Positions 54,252-61,889 of a stretch of 64,000 bases of DNA are shown here, piece by piece (the stretch's first letter is position 1; every line of letters begins with the position of its first letter). The DNA lies in NCBI GenBank assembly GCA_963812255.1, contig CAWEUM010000002.1, positions 434,001 through 498,000 on the forward strand, given 5' to 3'. The position numbers and the translations under genes are program-made. The notes beneath the pieces were generated by a model. The model was given only the letters and a program-made list of their open reading frames with translations, was not told the origin of the DNA and made no database searches. This stretch comes from DATJGR01 sp963812255. Lineage in GTDB: Bacteria > Pseudomonadota > Gammaproteobacteria > Pseudomonadales > Azotimanducaceae.

Positions 54252-54935
54252 CTATATCCAGCGCAAGGCTTCGGTAACTATCTCGGTCGCGCCTGTCTGT
54301 GCGCAATTGCCGTGGGCGATCAATAGTCGTTCGGGCTGCCAGCCGATGACCTTTTCGCGCGCGTGGCGGGCAGGTCCGCGCCGGACAAAACTCGCACGCC
54401 ACTCCCGCGGCGTACTGCCGCGATCGCCAACGAGACCATCGAGCCGCATCAGTTGTCCCTTCCAGCCTGACACCTGTGATTCGGGAAACCGCTGAATCAG
54501 GTCGCAGACGATCACTGTGCGTGACGGGCGATGGAAAAATACGACTTCTTCCATTGCGAACGAACCATGGAAGACGACCTGGTCGATGTCGGCCGCCCAT
54601 GCCGCGTCCGGTTCATCACCGAGCTCCGCACTGAAGCGGAGTTCAGGTTTCTTTCCGACCAGTCCGGGTGGTGCGTAGAGTCGCGCGTCAGGCCAACGGT
54701 CCGCCCACTCCTTCAGAAACAGGTGGTGCAGCTTGTTCGGCGAGACGATGTAGCGCACCGTCCCAATGGCCTGCACCGCATCGGCCAGTTCGTCGTTTAG
54801 TCCCACTGGAGACCAGACCCACGCAGTGCCATCGGAGAGTCGCGCCACCGCCATTCGCGTGGGATACGGGAAGCCGAAAAACGAGACAGCGGGTCCATCG
54901 GCCGAGTAGAGAGAGGGTCCGAACGTTTCGAGCAT
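54252..54935 (-). CDS. DUF4336-family (metallo-beta-lactamase-fold-like) protein
   Basis: 227 residues starting MLETFGPSLYSADGPAVSFFG, as DUF4336 proteins do. VWSPVGLNDELADAVQAIG, YIVSPNKLHHLFLKEWADRWPDA and LIAHGNCA place conserved His/Asp residues where a reduced metallo-beta-lactamase fold would bind metal. The role is unknown. Stands between convergent PatZ and a 238-bp gap. Confidence 0.8.
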   Translation of the reverse strand: MLETFGPSLYSADGPAVSFFGFPYPTRMAVARLSDGTAWVWSPVGLNDELADAVQAIGTVRYIVSPNKLHHLFLKEWADRWPDARLYAPPGLVGKKPELRFSAELGDEPDAAWAADIDQVVFHGSFAMEEVVFFHRPSRTVIVCDLIQRFPESQVSGWKGQLMRLDGLVGDRGSTPREWRASFVRRGPARHAREKVIGWQPERLLIAHGNCAQTGATEIVTEALRWI

Positions 54936-55100
54936 GCGCAGAAGGATAACGCAGGATCAGACGATGGGAGCGGGACTCACCTGCCGATGAGCTCGTTGAC
55001 ATGGCTCAATCCAACACGCCCCCGCTGCCGACCGTTGACCGGGCTCGGCAACCGCGCCTACTCGACGTGGGATCGCACATCATTCTGGCTACGCGCTCCG

Positions 55101-55126
55101 CTAGTCGGTGAGGTAACACTCCACCG
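55101..55126. repeat. Imperfect direct repeat, copy 1
   Basis: CTAGTCGGTGAGGTAACACT followed by CCAC. Copy 2 is at 56033. The two flank the metal-dependent hydrolase gene. On the minus strand both read as a C-terminal Y-L-T-D-stop. Confidence 0.5.
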
Positions 55127-55173
55127 ATCGTCGAGTACTATGGACGCTTGCAACGCAGTACGGAGCCCGCTGC

Positions 55174-56010
55174 ATGAACACGTCGTTGTCGCGAACGCCG
55201 ATCGAAGTGTCGATCGCGCCACGCCACCCCCAGTTCGATCTCACGGATTGTGCCGCCCGAGACTGGCATGGCGGCGATCCGTTTCGCACTGGATTTTTCA
55301 ATGCGTTGTCGCTGACATTTCCGAAAGGCGAGAGATTCTTCATCGACAGCGTGCGTGCATTCCAGGGTGACATCGACGAACCGAAGCTCAGCCAGGAGAT
55401 CCGCGGCTTCATCGGCCAGGAAGCGATTCACAGCCGCGAACATGCGCAGTTCAACGAGGCTTTCTGCCATGCGCGCGGCTACGACGCCACGTTCGTCGAC
55501 AGGCGTCTCGACGCGGAGACCGCGTGGGCGAACGCCCACCTCGAACCGATCACGCGACTCGCTGCGACGGTGGCCACCGAACACCTGACCGCCATTCTCG
55601 GCAATGCGCTGCTAACGAATCCCGCCTGGCTCGATGGCGCGGATGCACACATGGCGGCGATGTGGCGCTGGCATGCGGTCGAAGAGCTCGAACACAAGGC
55701 CGTGGCGTTTGACACCTATATCGCTGCCGGTGGCAGCCGACGCGTGCTGCGCAGAATGTTGCGGGTAGAGACTTTGCAGCTGTTCCGTCACGTCTTCGCC
55801 GGCATGCGCATGATGCTGAGGGTCGACGGTCTGCATCTGCGGCCGTCCATCTGGTGGGGCGGCACGAAGTGGCTGTTCGGCCGTTCGGGGATTCTGCGCC
55901 GAGTGATACCGGACTGGCGCGGGTTCATGCGCGCCGATTTCCATCCGTGGGATGCGAACAATCAGGCGCTGATCGAACGGTGGAATGCGAGCACTGCCAG
56001 CGTGGCATGA
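55174..56010 (+). CDS. Predicted metal-dependent hydrolase (PF10118-type)
   Basis: 278 residues. FIGQEAIHSREHAQFNEAF and ATVATEHLTAILG, then WRWHAVEELEHKAVAFD, are the repeated E-x-x-H motifs of a di-iron/ferritin-like bundle seen in this family. Related proteins are annotated as metal-dependent hydrolases, but activity is not established. GGAG precedes ATG 55174. Flanked by 24-bp direct repeats. Confidence 0.82.
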   Translation: MNTSLSRTPIEVSIAPRHPQFDLTDCAARDWHGGDPFRTGFFNALSLTFPKGERFFIDSVRAFQGDIDEPKLSQEIRGFIGQEAIHSREHAQFNEAFCHARGYDATFVDRRLDAETAWANAHLEPITRLAATVATEHLTAILGNALLTNPAWLDGADAHMAAMWRWHAVEELEHKAVAFDTYIAAGGSRRVLRRMLRVETLQLFRHVFAGMRMMLRVDGLHLRPSIWWGGTKWLFGRSGILRRVIPDWRGFMRADFHPWDANNQALIERWNASTASVA

Positions 56011-56032
56011 CTTCGCCAAACATCCATCGCGC

Positions 56033-56058
56033 CTAGTCGGTGAGGTAGTACTCTACGG
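56033..56058. repeat. Imperfect direct repeat, copy 2
   Basis: CTAGTCGGTGAGGTAGTACT followed by CTACGG; about 21 of 24 positions match copy 1 at 55101. It overlaps the 11-codon reading on the minus strand. Confidence 0.5.
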
Positions 56059-56068
56059 TCGTTGCCAT
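56033..56068 (-). other. 11-codon open reading frame with a strong ribosome site
   Basis: Minus strand AAGGAGATCTGC-ATG, then MATTVEYYLTD and TAG. The ribosome site is the best in the neighbourhood, so something is or was translated here. M-x-x-T-V-E-Y-Y-L resembles the first residues of HCCA-isomerase/DsbA-fold proteins, so it may be the stump of a truncated gene; a functional minipeptide is the alternative. Confidence 0.4.
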
Positions 56069-56218
56069 GCAGATCTCCTTCAGCTGCGGGGGGAACGGAT
56101 CGCGACCGATCGAAAAGAAACGCTGCGGCGCTTTGCGGATGGCGCCGACGCCGCCGGGCAATTTGCCCGACCCGTTCGCGTGACCCTAGACTGAGGCAAT
56201 CACGCTGGGAGGGCGTTC

Positions 56219-57286
56219 ATGTATCCATCCGACTCGTTGCTGCGGGACAACCTTAAACAGGCGCACGCGGCAGCATGGCGCCGGATCGGGGTGGCCGGAG
56301 ACTTCTTCAGCGGTTCCGCTCGAGCCGAGATGGTGCGCTCGGCGCGCGAAGCGCTCGACTGCCCGCTGTGTGCGCAGCGCACGTCGGCGTTGAGCCCGAA
56401 TGCCGTCTCGGGCGCGCACCGGGGCAACGCGAAACTGGACGATCCGATCGTCGAACTGATCCACCGGCTGGTGACCGATCCGGGCCGTCTCACCCGAGCC
56501 TGGTTCGATGGCGTACTGAATGACGGCGTCAGTCCAGCCGCATACGTCGAGGTTGTCAGTGTGGTGGCGAGTTCCGTCATCATCGACACGCTACATCGCG
56601 CCCTGGGCCTCGAGCGCCCGGCGTTGCCCGCGCCGCAACCGGGGGACCCGCGCGGGGAGTACAACGCGCACGCGGTCGATGCGGGCGCGTGGTTGCCGCT
56701 CCTCGACGCGCCAACGGCGATGGGCAGTGCCGGACTGCCGCAGGTACCCAACATCGCGCGGGCGCTGGGGCTGGTGCCGAGCGCGCTGGAACTGTTCTTC
56801 GGTACCTTCCGACCTCACTACGCGTTGCAGGCGCTGCCGCTGTCGATCAGCCAGACGCAGGCGGAGTTCGTGGCGGCGCGCGTGTCCGCCATCAACGAAT
56901 GTTTCTACTGAACCACGTCGCACACGATGCTGCTCCGTGCGAGCAGCCAGCGTGACGGGGAACCCGCCGAACTCGGTAGTGTGACCCGCGAGTCGGGCGC
57001 GTCCGGTGTCCAACATGGGGACTGGTTGCGGGCACTCGTCGAGGCCACCGTTCGTGGTGAGTGGCAGCATCTGGCGGAGGTGCGTCGTGCGGCAGCGCTC
57101 GCGATGGGAACGCAGCAGACCGTGGACGCGCTGACCGTCGCGGCCGCGTTCAACGGCATCACGCGCGTCGCAGATGCGACGGGTATTCCGCTGGATGAGA
57201 GCACGGCCGAAGCCACCCGCGGATTGCGTGAGGCCACCGGAATCGAGCGGTTCGCATACGCCGAGAAAAGCGCTCGCTACGACTGA
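56219..57286 (+). CDS. Candidate selenoprotein: AhpD-like (carboxymuconolactone decarboxylase fold) with CxxU, UGA at 56909-56911
   Basis: One 355-residue frame with a single internal TGA. Just before it the chain reads INECFY, after it TTSHTMLLR, giving C228-F-Y-U231-T-T-S-H235. This is precisely the AhpD active-site pattern C-x-x-C-x-x-x-H with the second Cys written UGA. Coding quality is the same on both sides. A hairpin starting 17 nt after the UGA fits bacterial SECIS rules (see separate entry). The part after the UGA has no ribosome site of its own near ATG 56927. The N-terminal half carries a further C48-P-L-C51 (ALDCPLCAQR). AhpD-like proteins are thiol peroxidases or peroxidase reductants, and AhpD-like selenoproteins are known. 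ATG 56219 follows GGAGGG. If no Sec machinery exists in the genome, this would instead be a nonsense pseudogene. Confidence 0.82.
56923..56954 (+). promoter_or_regulatory. Predicted bacterial SECIS hairpin
   Basis: GCTGCTC (56929-56935), loop CGTGC, GAGCAGC (56941-56947): a 7-bp perfect stem, extended after an AT/CAG internal loop by CACG (56923-56926) with CGTG (56951-56954). The apical loop begins 25 nt after the UGA, within the 16-37 nt range described for bacterial SECIS, and has G as its second base and GU as in the fdhF loop. Confidence 0.7.
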
Positions 57287-57291
57287 CAGTC

Positions 57292-58869
57292 TCAGTGGGC
57301 CTTCCTGCCGAAACTGTCTTCAGTCCGTGAGGTAGCTCCTGCGGCCATCTTCTTTAGAGTCACACGGTCGATCTTGCCGGTCGCGTTGAGCGGCATCTCA
57401 TTGAGCACGACGATCTCCTCCGGCGCCTTGTAGCCGATGCGCTCGCGGGCGAAGCGGATGAGGTCCTGCGTTGTGGGCGGAGGTGCGGAAGCGCCCAGAG
57501 TGACATAAGCACGCACGTTTTCACCGTGCATGCGGCTCTGAACGCCAACGACGCCCGCGCCGGAGACTGCGTCGTGCTCCAGCAGAGCAGCCTCCACCTC
57601 CTGCGGGCATATGTTCGAGCCGTCATGGATGATGATCTGCTTCTGACGGCCATGGAACCGGAGGTAGCCGTCCTCGTCGGCGCTCATCACATCGCCGGTG
57701 TCGAGCCAGCCGTCGATCACCACCTCCGCCGTCGCCTCAGAATTGTTCCGGTAGCCGACCATATTGCCCGGGAATTTGATCCAGAGCCGCCCGTCGGTGC
57801 CGGTCGGCACCTCATGACCGCTGCTGTCGCGGAGCGATGCCTGATAGCCTGGTGCGATCGGCCCGACCGAACCAATCTTCTGCGCGTACGGGGGCGTCAC
57901 GGTCGGAATGCCTATCTCCGTCATGCCGTAATCCTCGTCGATCGCGATGCCGTTCAATGCGGTGAACTCCGCCTCCAACGCGTCGGAGACCATGTCACCG
58001 CCCGAGAAGCAGGCCTCGATCGAGGCGAAATCTTCGCGGCGCGCGCCATGGTCGCGCGTCAGCGCGTAAAGCGCCGACGGCAGCATCCACATCTTGGTCG
58101 GCCGCTCCTCGCGCAGCAGCGCGAGGATTTCGTCGCCGTCGACGCTGCGCGCGATCACCACTCGGCCGCCGGCGGCCAACGTCATCAGCGACAGGTGATG
58201 GCCGCCGACATGCGAGGCCGACCCGGCCGGCATCATGACGTCGTCGGGACCCATCTCGAAGCTTGCGACGGCGCTGGCGATGATCCAGCCGAGCGTCTCG
58301 AAGCTGTGGACGACCCCCTTCGGCTTCCCGGTGCTGCCGGAGGTGAAGAAGATGATCGCGGGGTCCTGCGGCCTCGGGGCGGCGAAATCGCGATGCGCTG
58401 CGCCTTCGGCCAGTGACTTGAAGCTTGCGCTGTCGCTCCCGCCGGCATCGTCGTAGCTGATCCGCCCGAGCGGCAGCGCGCCCGCAAGCTTGCTGAGCGC
58501 CAGATCATCGCGCCGCTCGTCATGCGACAGCAGGATCTTCGGTCCGCCGACCGAAAGCGCGTGGTCGATCTCCGGTGCCATATAGCGGTAGTTGAGCGGC
58601 ATCGCGACCAGGCCACATTTCATGCAGGCGATGTAATGCACCAACAAGTCCGTCCGGTTTGGCATGAGCGAGGCGACTCGGTCTCCCGGCTCGAGCCCCA
58701 GGCCGAGATAGCTCGCAGCGAGGCGGCTCGATACGTCATCGAGCCTGCGCCAGCTCCAGCGCTGGCGCCGCGACACGAGCGCATCCGCGTCCGCCTTCAT
58801 GGCGAGGCCAGTCTTGAGGATTTCATGCAGCCGGACGGGTCCGTCCAGCGGTGGCCCGGAGATAGGCAT
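57292..58869 (-). CDS. AMP-dependent acyl-CoA ligase
   Basis: 525 residues with FFTSGSTGKPKGVVHS (phosphate loop), DEDYGMTEIGIPTVTPP, WLDTGDVMSADEDGYLRFHGR and the C-terminal lysine motif LNATGKIDRVTLKK. It forms an acyl-adenylate and then the CoA thioester of an unidentified acid. Convergent with the selenoprotein candidate, only 5 bp between stops. No downstream partner on its own strand. Confidence 0.88.
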   Translation of the reverse strand: MPISGPPLDGPVRLHEILKTGLAMKADADALVSRRQRWSWRRLDDVSSRLAASYLGLGLEPGDRVASLMPNRTDLLVHYIACMKCGLVAMPLNYRYMAPEIDHALSVGGPKILLSHDERRDDLALSKLAGALPLGRISYDDAGGSDSASFKSLAEGAAHRDFAAPRPQDPAIIFFTSGSTGKPKGVVHSFETLGWIIASAVASFEMGPDDVMMPAGSASHVGGHHLSLMTLAAGGRVVIARSVDGDEILALLREERPTKMWMLPSALYALTRDHGARREDFASIEACFSGGDMVSDALEAEFTALNGIAIDEDYGMTEIGIPTVTPPYAQKIGSVGPIAPGYQASLRDSSGHEVPTGTDGRLWIKFPGNMVGYRNNSEATAEVVIDGWLDTGDVMSADEDGYLRFHGRQKQIIIHDGSNICPQEVEAALLEHDAVSGAGVVGVQSRMHGENVRAYVTLGASAPPPTTQDLIRFARERIGYKAPEEIVVLNEMPLNATGKIDRVTLKKMAAGATSRTEDSFGRKAH

Positions 58870-59044
58870 GGCGTATTACCCCGTTGCGCCTCGTGGCGCG
58901 TTTTAGTTTGCCACCGTAGCAACCCGGGAAAGGTGAGCAAAGAGATTTGAGCATCTCGCGACTGCGCAGCGAACGTGACCTTCAGTGAACCGTCGGCGCT
59001 GTCAGATCATGCACCGCTGGCAGGTCACGCATCCCGTCGGAAGG

Positions 59045-59687
59045 CTACGTTCGCCCGAGCACGCGATGCTCCACCGCGTGCATCGCGACGTCGGCGGCTG
59101 TCTTGAGCGTGCCGAAGAAGGCAAGACCAAACAGCGACGAAGACATCAGCCCGAAAACGATGGTGAGGTGCATGGGGAGAATGCGCAGGTACGGCGTGAA
59201 CATCAGCGTGCCGATATTGGGCGTACCGCGCCCGTCGGCGTCCCGGTTGTAGCGGTAGGAGTAGACGTGGTTGCCTGCGAAGGCGAGCGCACAAATCCAC
59301 AGCTGTGGATCGGCAATGGCGGCCAGCGAGGTCTCGCTGAGGATGAAGATCAAGTAAACGACGTGGAACAACCCATAGTGCACAGCAAAGAAACACGCCG
59401 TCTGAATTTTCGTCCCACACGTCGGCGCAACGGCACGGTCATTGATCGTGAAGTTCTCGGTGGAGAATTTGTCCAGCGCGAGGATGCGCGCGAAATAACT
59501 GACGCCGATGATCACGCTCTGCAGCCAGTACACCAGCATCAGATCGATCAGCGTCCATCCTTTCATACACACCAATCACCAGCGAGAGCAGGTTGGCGCC
59601 GATCAGACTCCAGGCGGAGTTGTCCCGATCGGTCGGTTCAGTTCTGGTGCCGTGTCGCCGCAGCGCGGCGTTCTGCGCGATAGTCAT
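59045..59687 (-). pseudogene. DUF6498-like membrane protein, probable frameshift
   Basis: ATG 59687 begins MTIAQNAALRR and leads to a first helix WSLIGANLLSLVIGV, after which this frame degenerates. The neighbouring frame continues from MKGWTLIDLMLVYWLQSVIIG (59566) through helices FFAVHYGLFHVVYLIFI and YLRILPMHLTIVFGL to the stop at 59045. Joined at about 59567-59572 they give the usual DUF6498 layout, with a first helix before the W-x-x-x-x-L-x-L-Y-W-L motif. One base in or two out near 59570 explains it. Function unknown. Confidence 0.65.
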
Positions 59688-59828
59688 GCGCCCAACATAC
59701 GTACTGCCTGAATCCGACTGAGTGATGCATATCACACCCCTACTGCCACTGACGAACCCCTGCATGCGGTCGTGCGCCGGCCGGTGTCCTTACGGCACAA
59801 TGCGGACTCTGCGTTTGGCTTAGATTGC

Positions 59829-60215
59829 ATGGCTCAGGTATTTGTCTCGTACGCAACGGAAGACCGGCACCGCGTGGAGCCGTTCGTTGCGTTACTCGAA
59901 GCCCAGGGCCTGAGCGTGTGGTGGGATCGTCATATCGAAATGGGCTCCAGCTTCGATGTGGTGATCGAACGCGAGCTGGACGCGGCGCTGTGCGTCGTCG
60001 TGGTCTGGTCGGCACAATCGGTGAGCTCCGAATGGGTGCGAAACGAGGCCACCGACGCGGCCAATCGCGGCGTGCTCGTGCCGATTCTGATCGACGACGT
60101 TCGCCTGCCACTGGCATTTCGCCGCATGCAGACGGCTACGCTCAGGGACTGGCCGGCGAAGCAGGACCACGATCGCATCCAGGGACTCATTCAGAAAATC
60201 TCCCAGCTGGCCTAG
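59829..60215 (+). CDS. TIR-domain protein, separated from the next gene by one amber codon
   Basis: 128 residues forming a complete TIR domain: MAQVFVSYATEDRHRV (strand A), VALLEAQGLSVWWDRHIEMG (BB loop), VVIERELDAALCVVVVWSAQSV, and VLVPILIDDVRLPLAFRR. Glu candidates for NADase activity lie in IERELD and SEWVRNE. The TAG at 60213-60215 is followed directly, in the same frame, by the TolB/TPR reading. In many bacteria these are one protein, so the stop may be a nonsense mutation. Confidence 0.82.
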   Translation: MAQVFVSYATEDRHRVEPFVALLEAQGLSVWWDRHIEMGSSFDVVIERELDAALCVVVVWSAQSVSSEWVRNEATDAANRGVLVPILIDDVRLPLAFRRMQTATLRDWPAKQDHDRIQGLIQKISQLA

Positions 60216-61727
60216 GTGCGGCCTGAGAGCGCTCAAGCGACCGGTGCGTCCGCGGCACAGATCATCATCGCTGTGATGGCACTTGCCGACCGCACCCCGG
60301 AAACGAATATGGCCTATCTCTGCGACGGCATCGCTGAGGACCTCATGAACGCGTTCTTTTCGATCGAGGGCCTGCGTGTGGTGTCGGCAACGGATACGTT
60401 TGCGCTCAAAGGTGCGCGCATGAGTACCAGCGAGATTGGCACAGCACTGGGCGCAACTGTGGTTCTCGAAGGCGGTGTGCAGCGCGCAGGAACGCAGATT
60501 GCGGTGGCGGCGCGGCTGGTGGAAGTGGCGACCGGACTCACCATCTATTCGCAGCGCTTCTTGCGGGAGATCGACGACGTATTCGCGTTGCAGGCGGAGA
60601 TCGCCAACAGTGTGGTCGAGGGTTTGCGTCGCCACATGGGACTGAAGGGGGAAGCCACACCATCCCTCGACAACGCGCCGCGCAATCAGGCTGCGTACGA
60701 TCTCTATTCGAAAGCGGAATCGGCGCCCAATGAGCTCGACGCACGCGCGCTTTTCCGTGAGCTGAATCGCATAGCGCTGCTGGAGTGTGCGATCGCGATG
60801 GATCCCACTTACTCACGCGCCTACATCGAGCTGGCACTCAAATACGCGAGAATGGCGGAGAGCGTGACGTACGCAGGCATGCGCGCAAAAGCGAATCGAT
60901 TGCTCGAACAGCTGGAGCTGCATTCACCGGGCAGCCCGGCCGCCTGGGATATTCAGGTGGAACTGGAAACCGATATGGCCGCGCTAGAGCGGCGCGGCCG
61001 CGAAGCCATCACACGTGGGCATCGCGTGCATGCCTATCCGCATCCTAGCGGATGGCGTGATGCGCGCGCCTGCTATGCAACTGCACTGGCGCACGGGGGT
61101 CTGCCGCGTGAGGCGCTCGCCTACTTCCAGCTGATCGACCGTGAGGGTGAGCCCGGCCGAATTCTTGATCTGGCCCACCAGGGCGGCTGCCTCATTTCGC
61201 TGGGGATCTACCAGGCGGCGATCTCGCTTGCCGTGAGGGTCCGCGCAATCCACTCCGGATTCGCGATCTTCGATCTGTGGCAGACCATCGCCCAACTCGC
61301 ATTGGGCGATCTGCAGGGCTTGCAGCATATCCACACCGACGTGGACGGCTGGTCGGACGCGTTCATTGCCCCAGTGATGCGCTGGAAGCGCGGCGAGCCC
61401 GATCATCTGGCTGCCGCTGCCCTGCGCGGCGACGTCAATGATGAAATGCGTGGCTTCGCGCTGCTCGCCATGGGCGAGGCTGAGGCCGGGCTCGACGCGC
61501 TCGACCAGGTGGTCGCCAAATATGGCGTGTACAACGGCCATTGGATCGCGTACAGGCGGACGGTCTTTCAGTGCCTGTTCGCAGACGATGTGAAACAGCA
61601 CGCGCGCTACCAGCAGTTGCTCACCGAACTGCATCTCGACCGCGATTCCCGCGAGCGCATGCGCGCACAGGTTGCAACGCTGACGCCGACCACCGGCGTT
61701 GAAGTCGCGCCCTTGCTGGCGCTGTGA
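60216..61727 (+). CDS. TolB-like/TPR protein, probable C-terminal half of a TIR fusion
   Basis: 503 residues starting at GTG immediately after the TIR stop, with no ribosome site. ALADRTPETNMAYLCDGIAEDLMNAF is the TolB-N/FlgO-like segment found in CadC/adenylate-cyclase-type signalling proteins, followed by ATVVLEGGVQRAGTQIAVAARLV. The remainder is helical TPR repeats (AIAMDPTYSRAYIELALKYA). Such architecture reads as a regulator or scaffold; fused to TIR it would be a signalling protein of unknown output. Possibly translated by coupling or readthrough. Confidence 0.75.
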   Translation: MRPESAQATGASAAQIIIAVMALADRTPETNMAYLCDGIAEDLMNAFFSIEGLRVVSATDTFALKGARMSTSEIGTALGATVVLEGGVQRAGTQIAVAARLVEVATGLTIYSQRFLREIDDVFALQAEIANSVVEGLRRHMGLKGEATPSLDNAPRNQAAYDLYSKAESAPNELDARALFRELNRIALLECAIAMDPTYSRAYIELALKYARMAESVTYAGMRAKANRLLEQLELHSPGSPAAWDIQVELETDMAALERRGREAITRGHRVHAYPHPSGWRDARACYATALAHGGLPREALAYFQLIDREGEPGRILDLAHQGGCLISLGIYQAAISLAVRVRAIHSGFAIFDLWQTIAQLALGDLQGLQHIHTDVDGWSDAFIAPVMRWKRGEPDHLAAAALRGDVNDEMRGFALLAMGEAEAGLDALDQVVAKYGVYNGHWIAYRRTVFQCLFADDVKQHARYQQLLTELHLDRDSRERMRAQVATLTPTTGVEVAPLLAL

Positions 61728-61744
61728 ACGGGTAAGGATTGCAC

Positions 61745-61886
61745 TTGGCCAAGTACTACTTCATTTCGCGCAGACTCGCCAAACGCCGTCCCGATCTGAA
61801 TCGGCCAGCACCAGAGGGTGTGCGGTATCTCACCAAGTTGCCCGCGGGCGAGGGACCAACGCCGCAACTCGATTGGCTCGAATAGC
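61745..61886 (-). pseudogene. IS91-like transposase fragment
   Basis: Minus strand LFEPIELRRWSLARG in one frame and GNLVRYRTPSGAGRF in the next correspond to FEP...ALVPRPRGNLVRYHG of the remnant at 43.8-44.6 kb. About 45 codons, frameshifted, no ends recognised. Confidence 0.6.
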
Positions 61887-61889
61887 GGC

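Noticed and set aside
56033..56068. 11-codon ORF considered as a PqqA-like or other RiPP precursor
   Set aside because: Lacks the E-x-x-x-Y cross-link spacing and no radical-SAM maturase is nearby.
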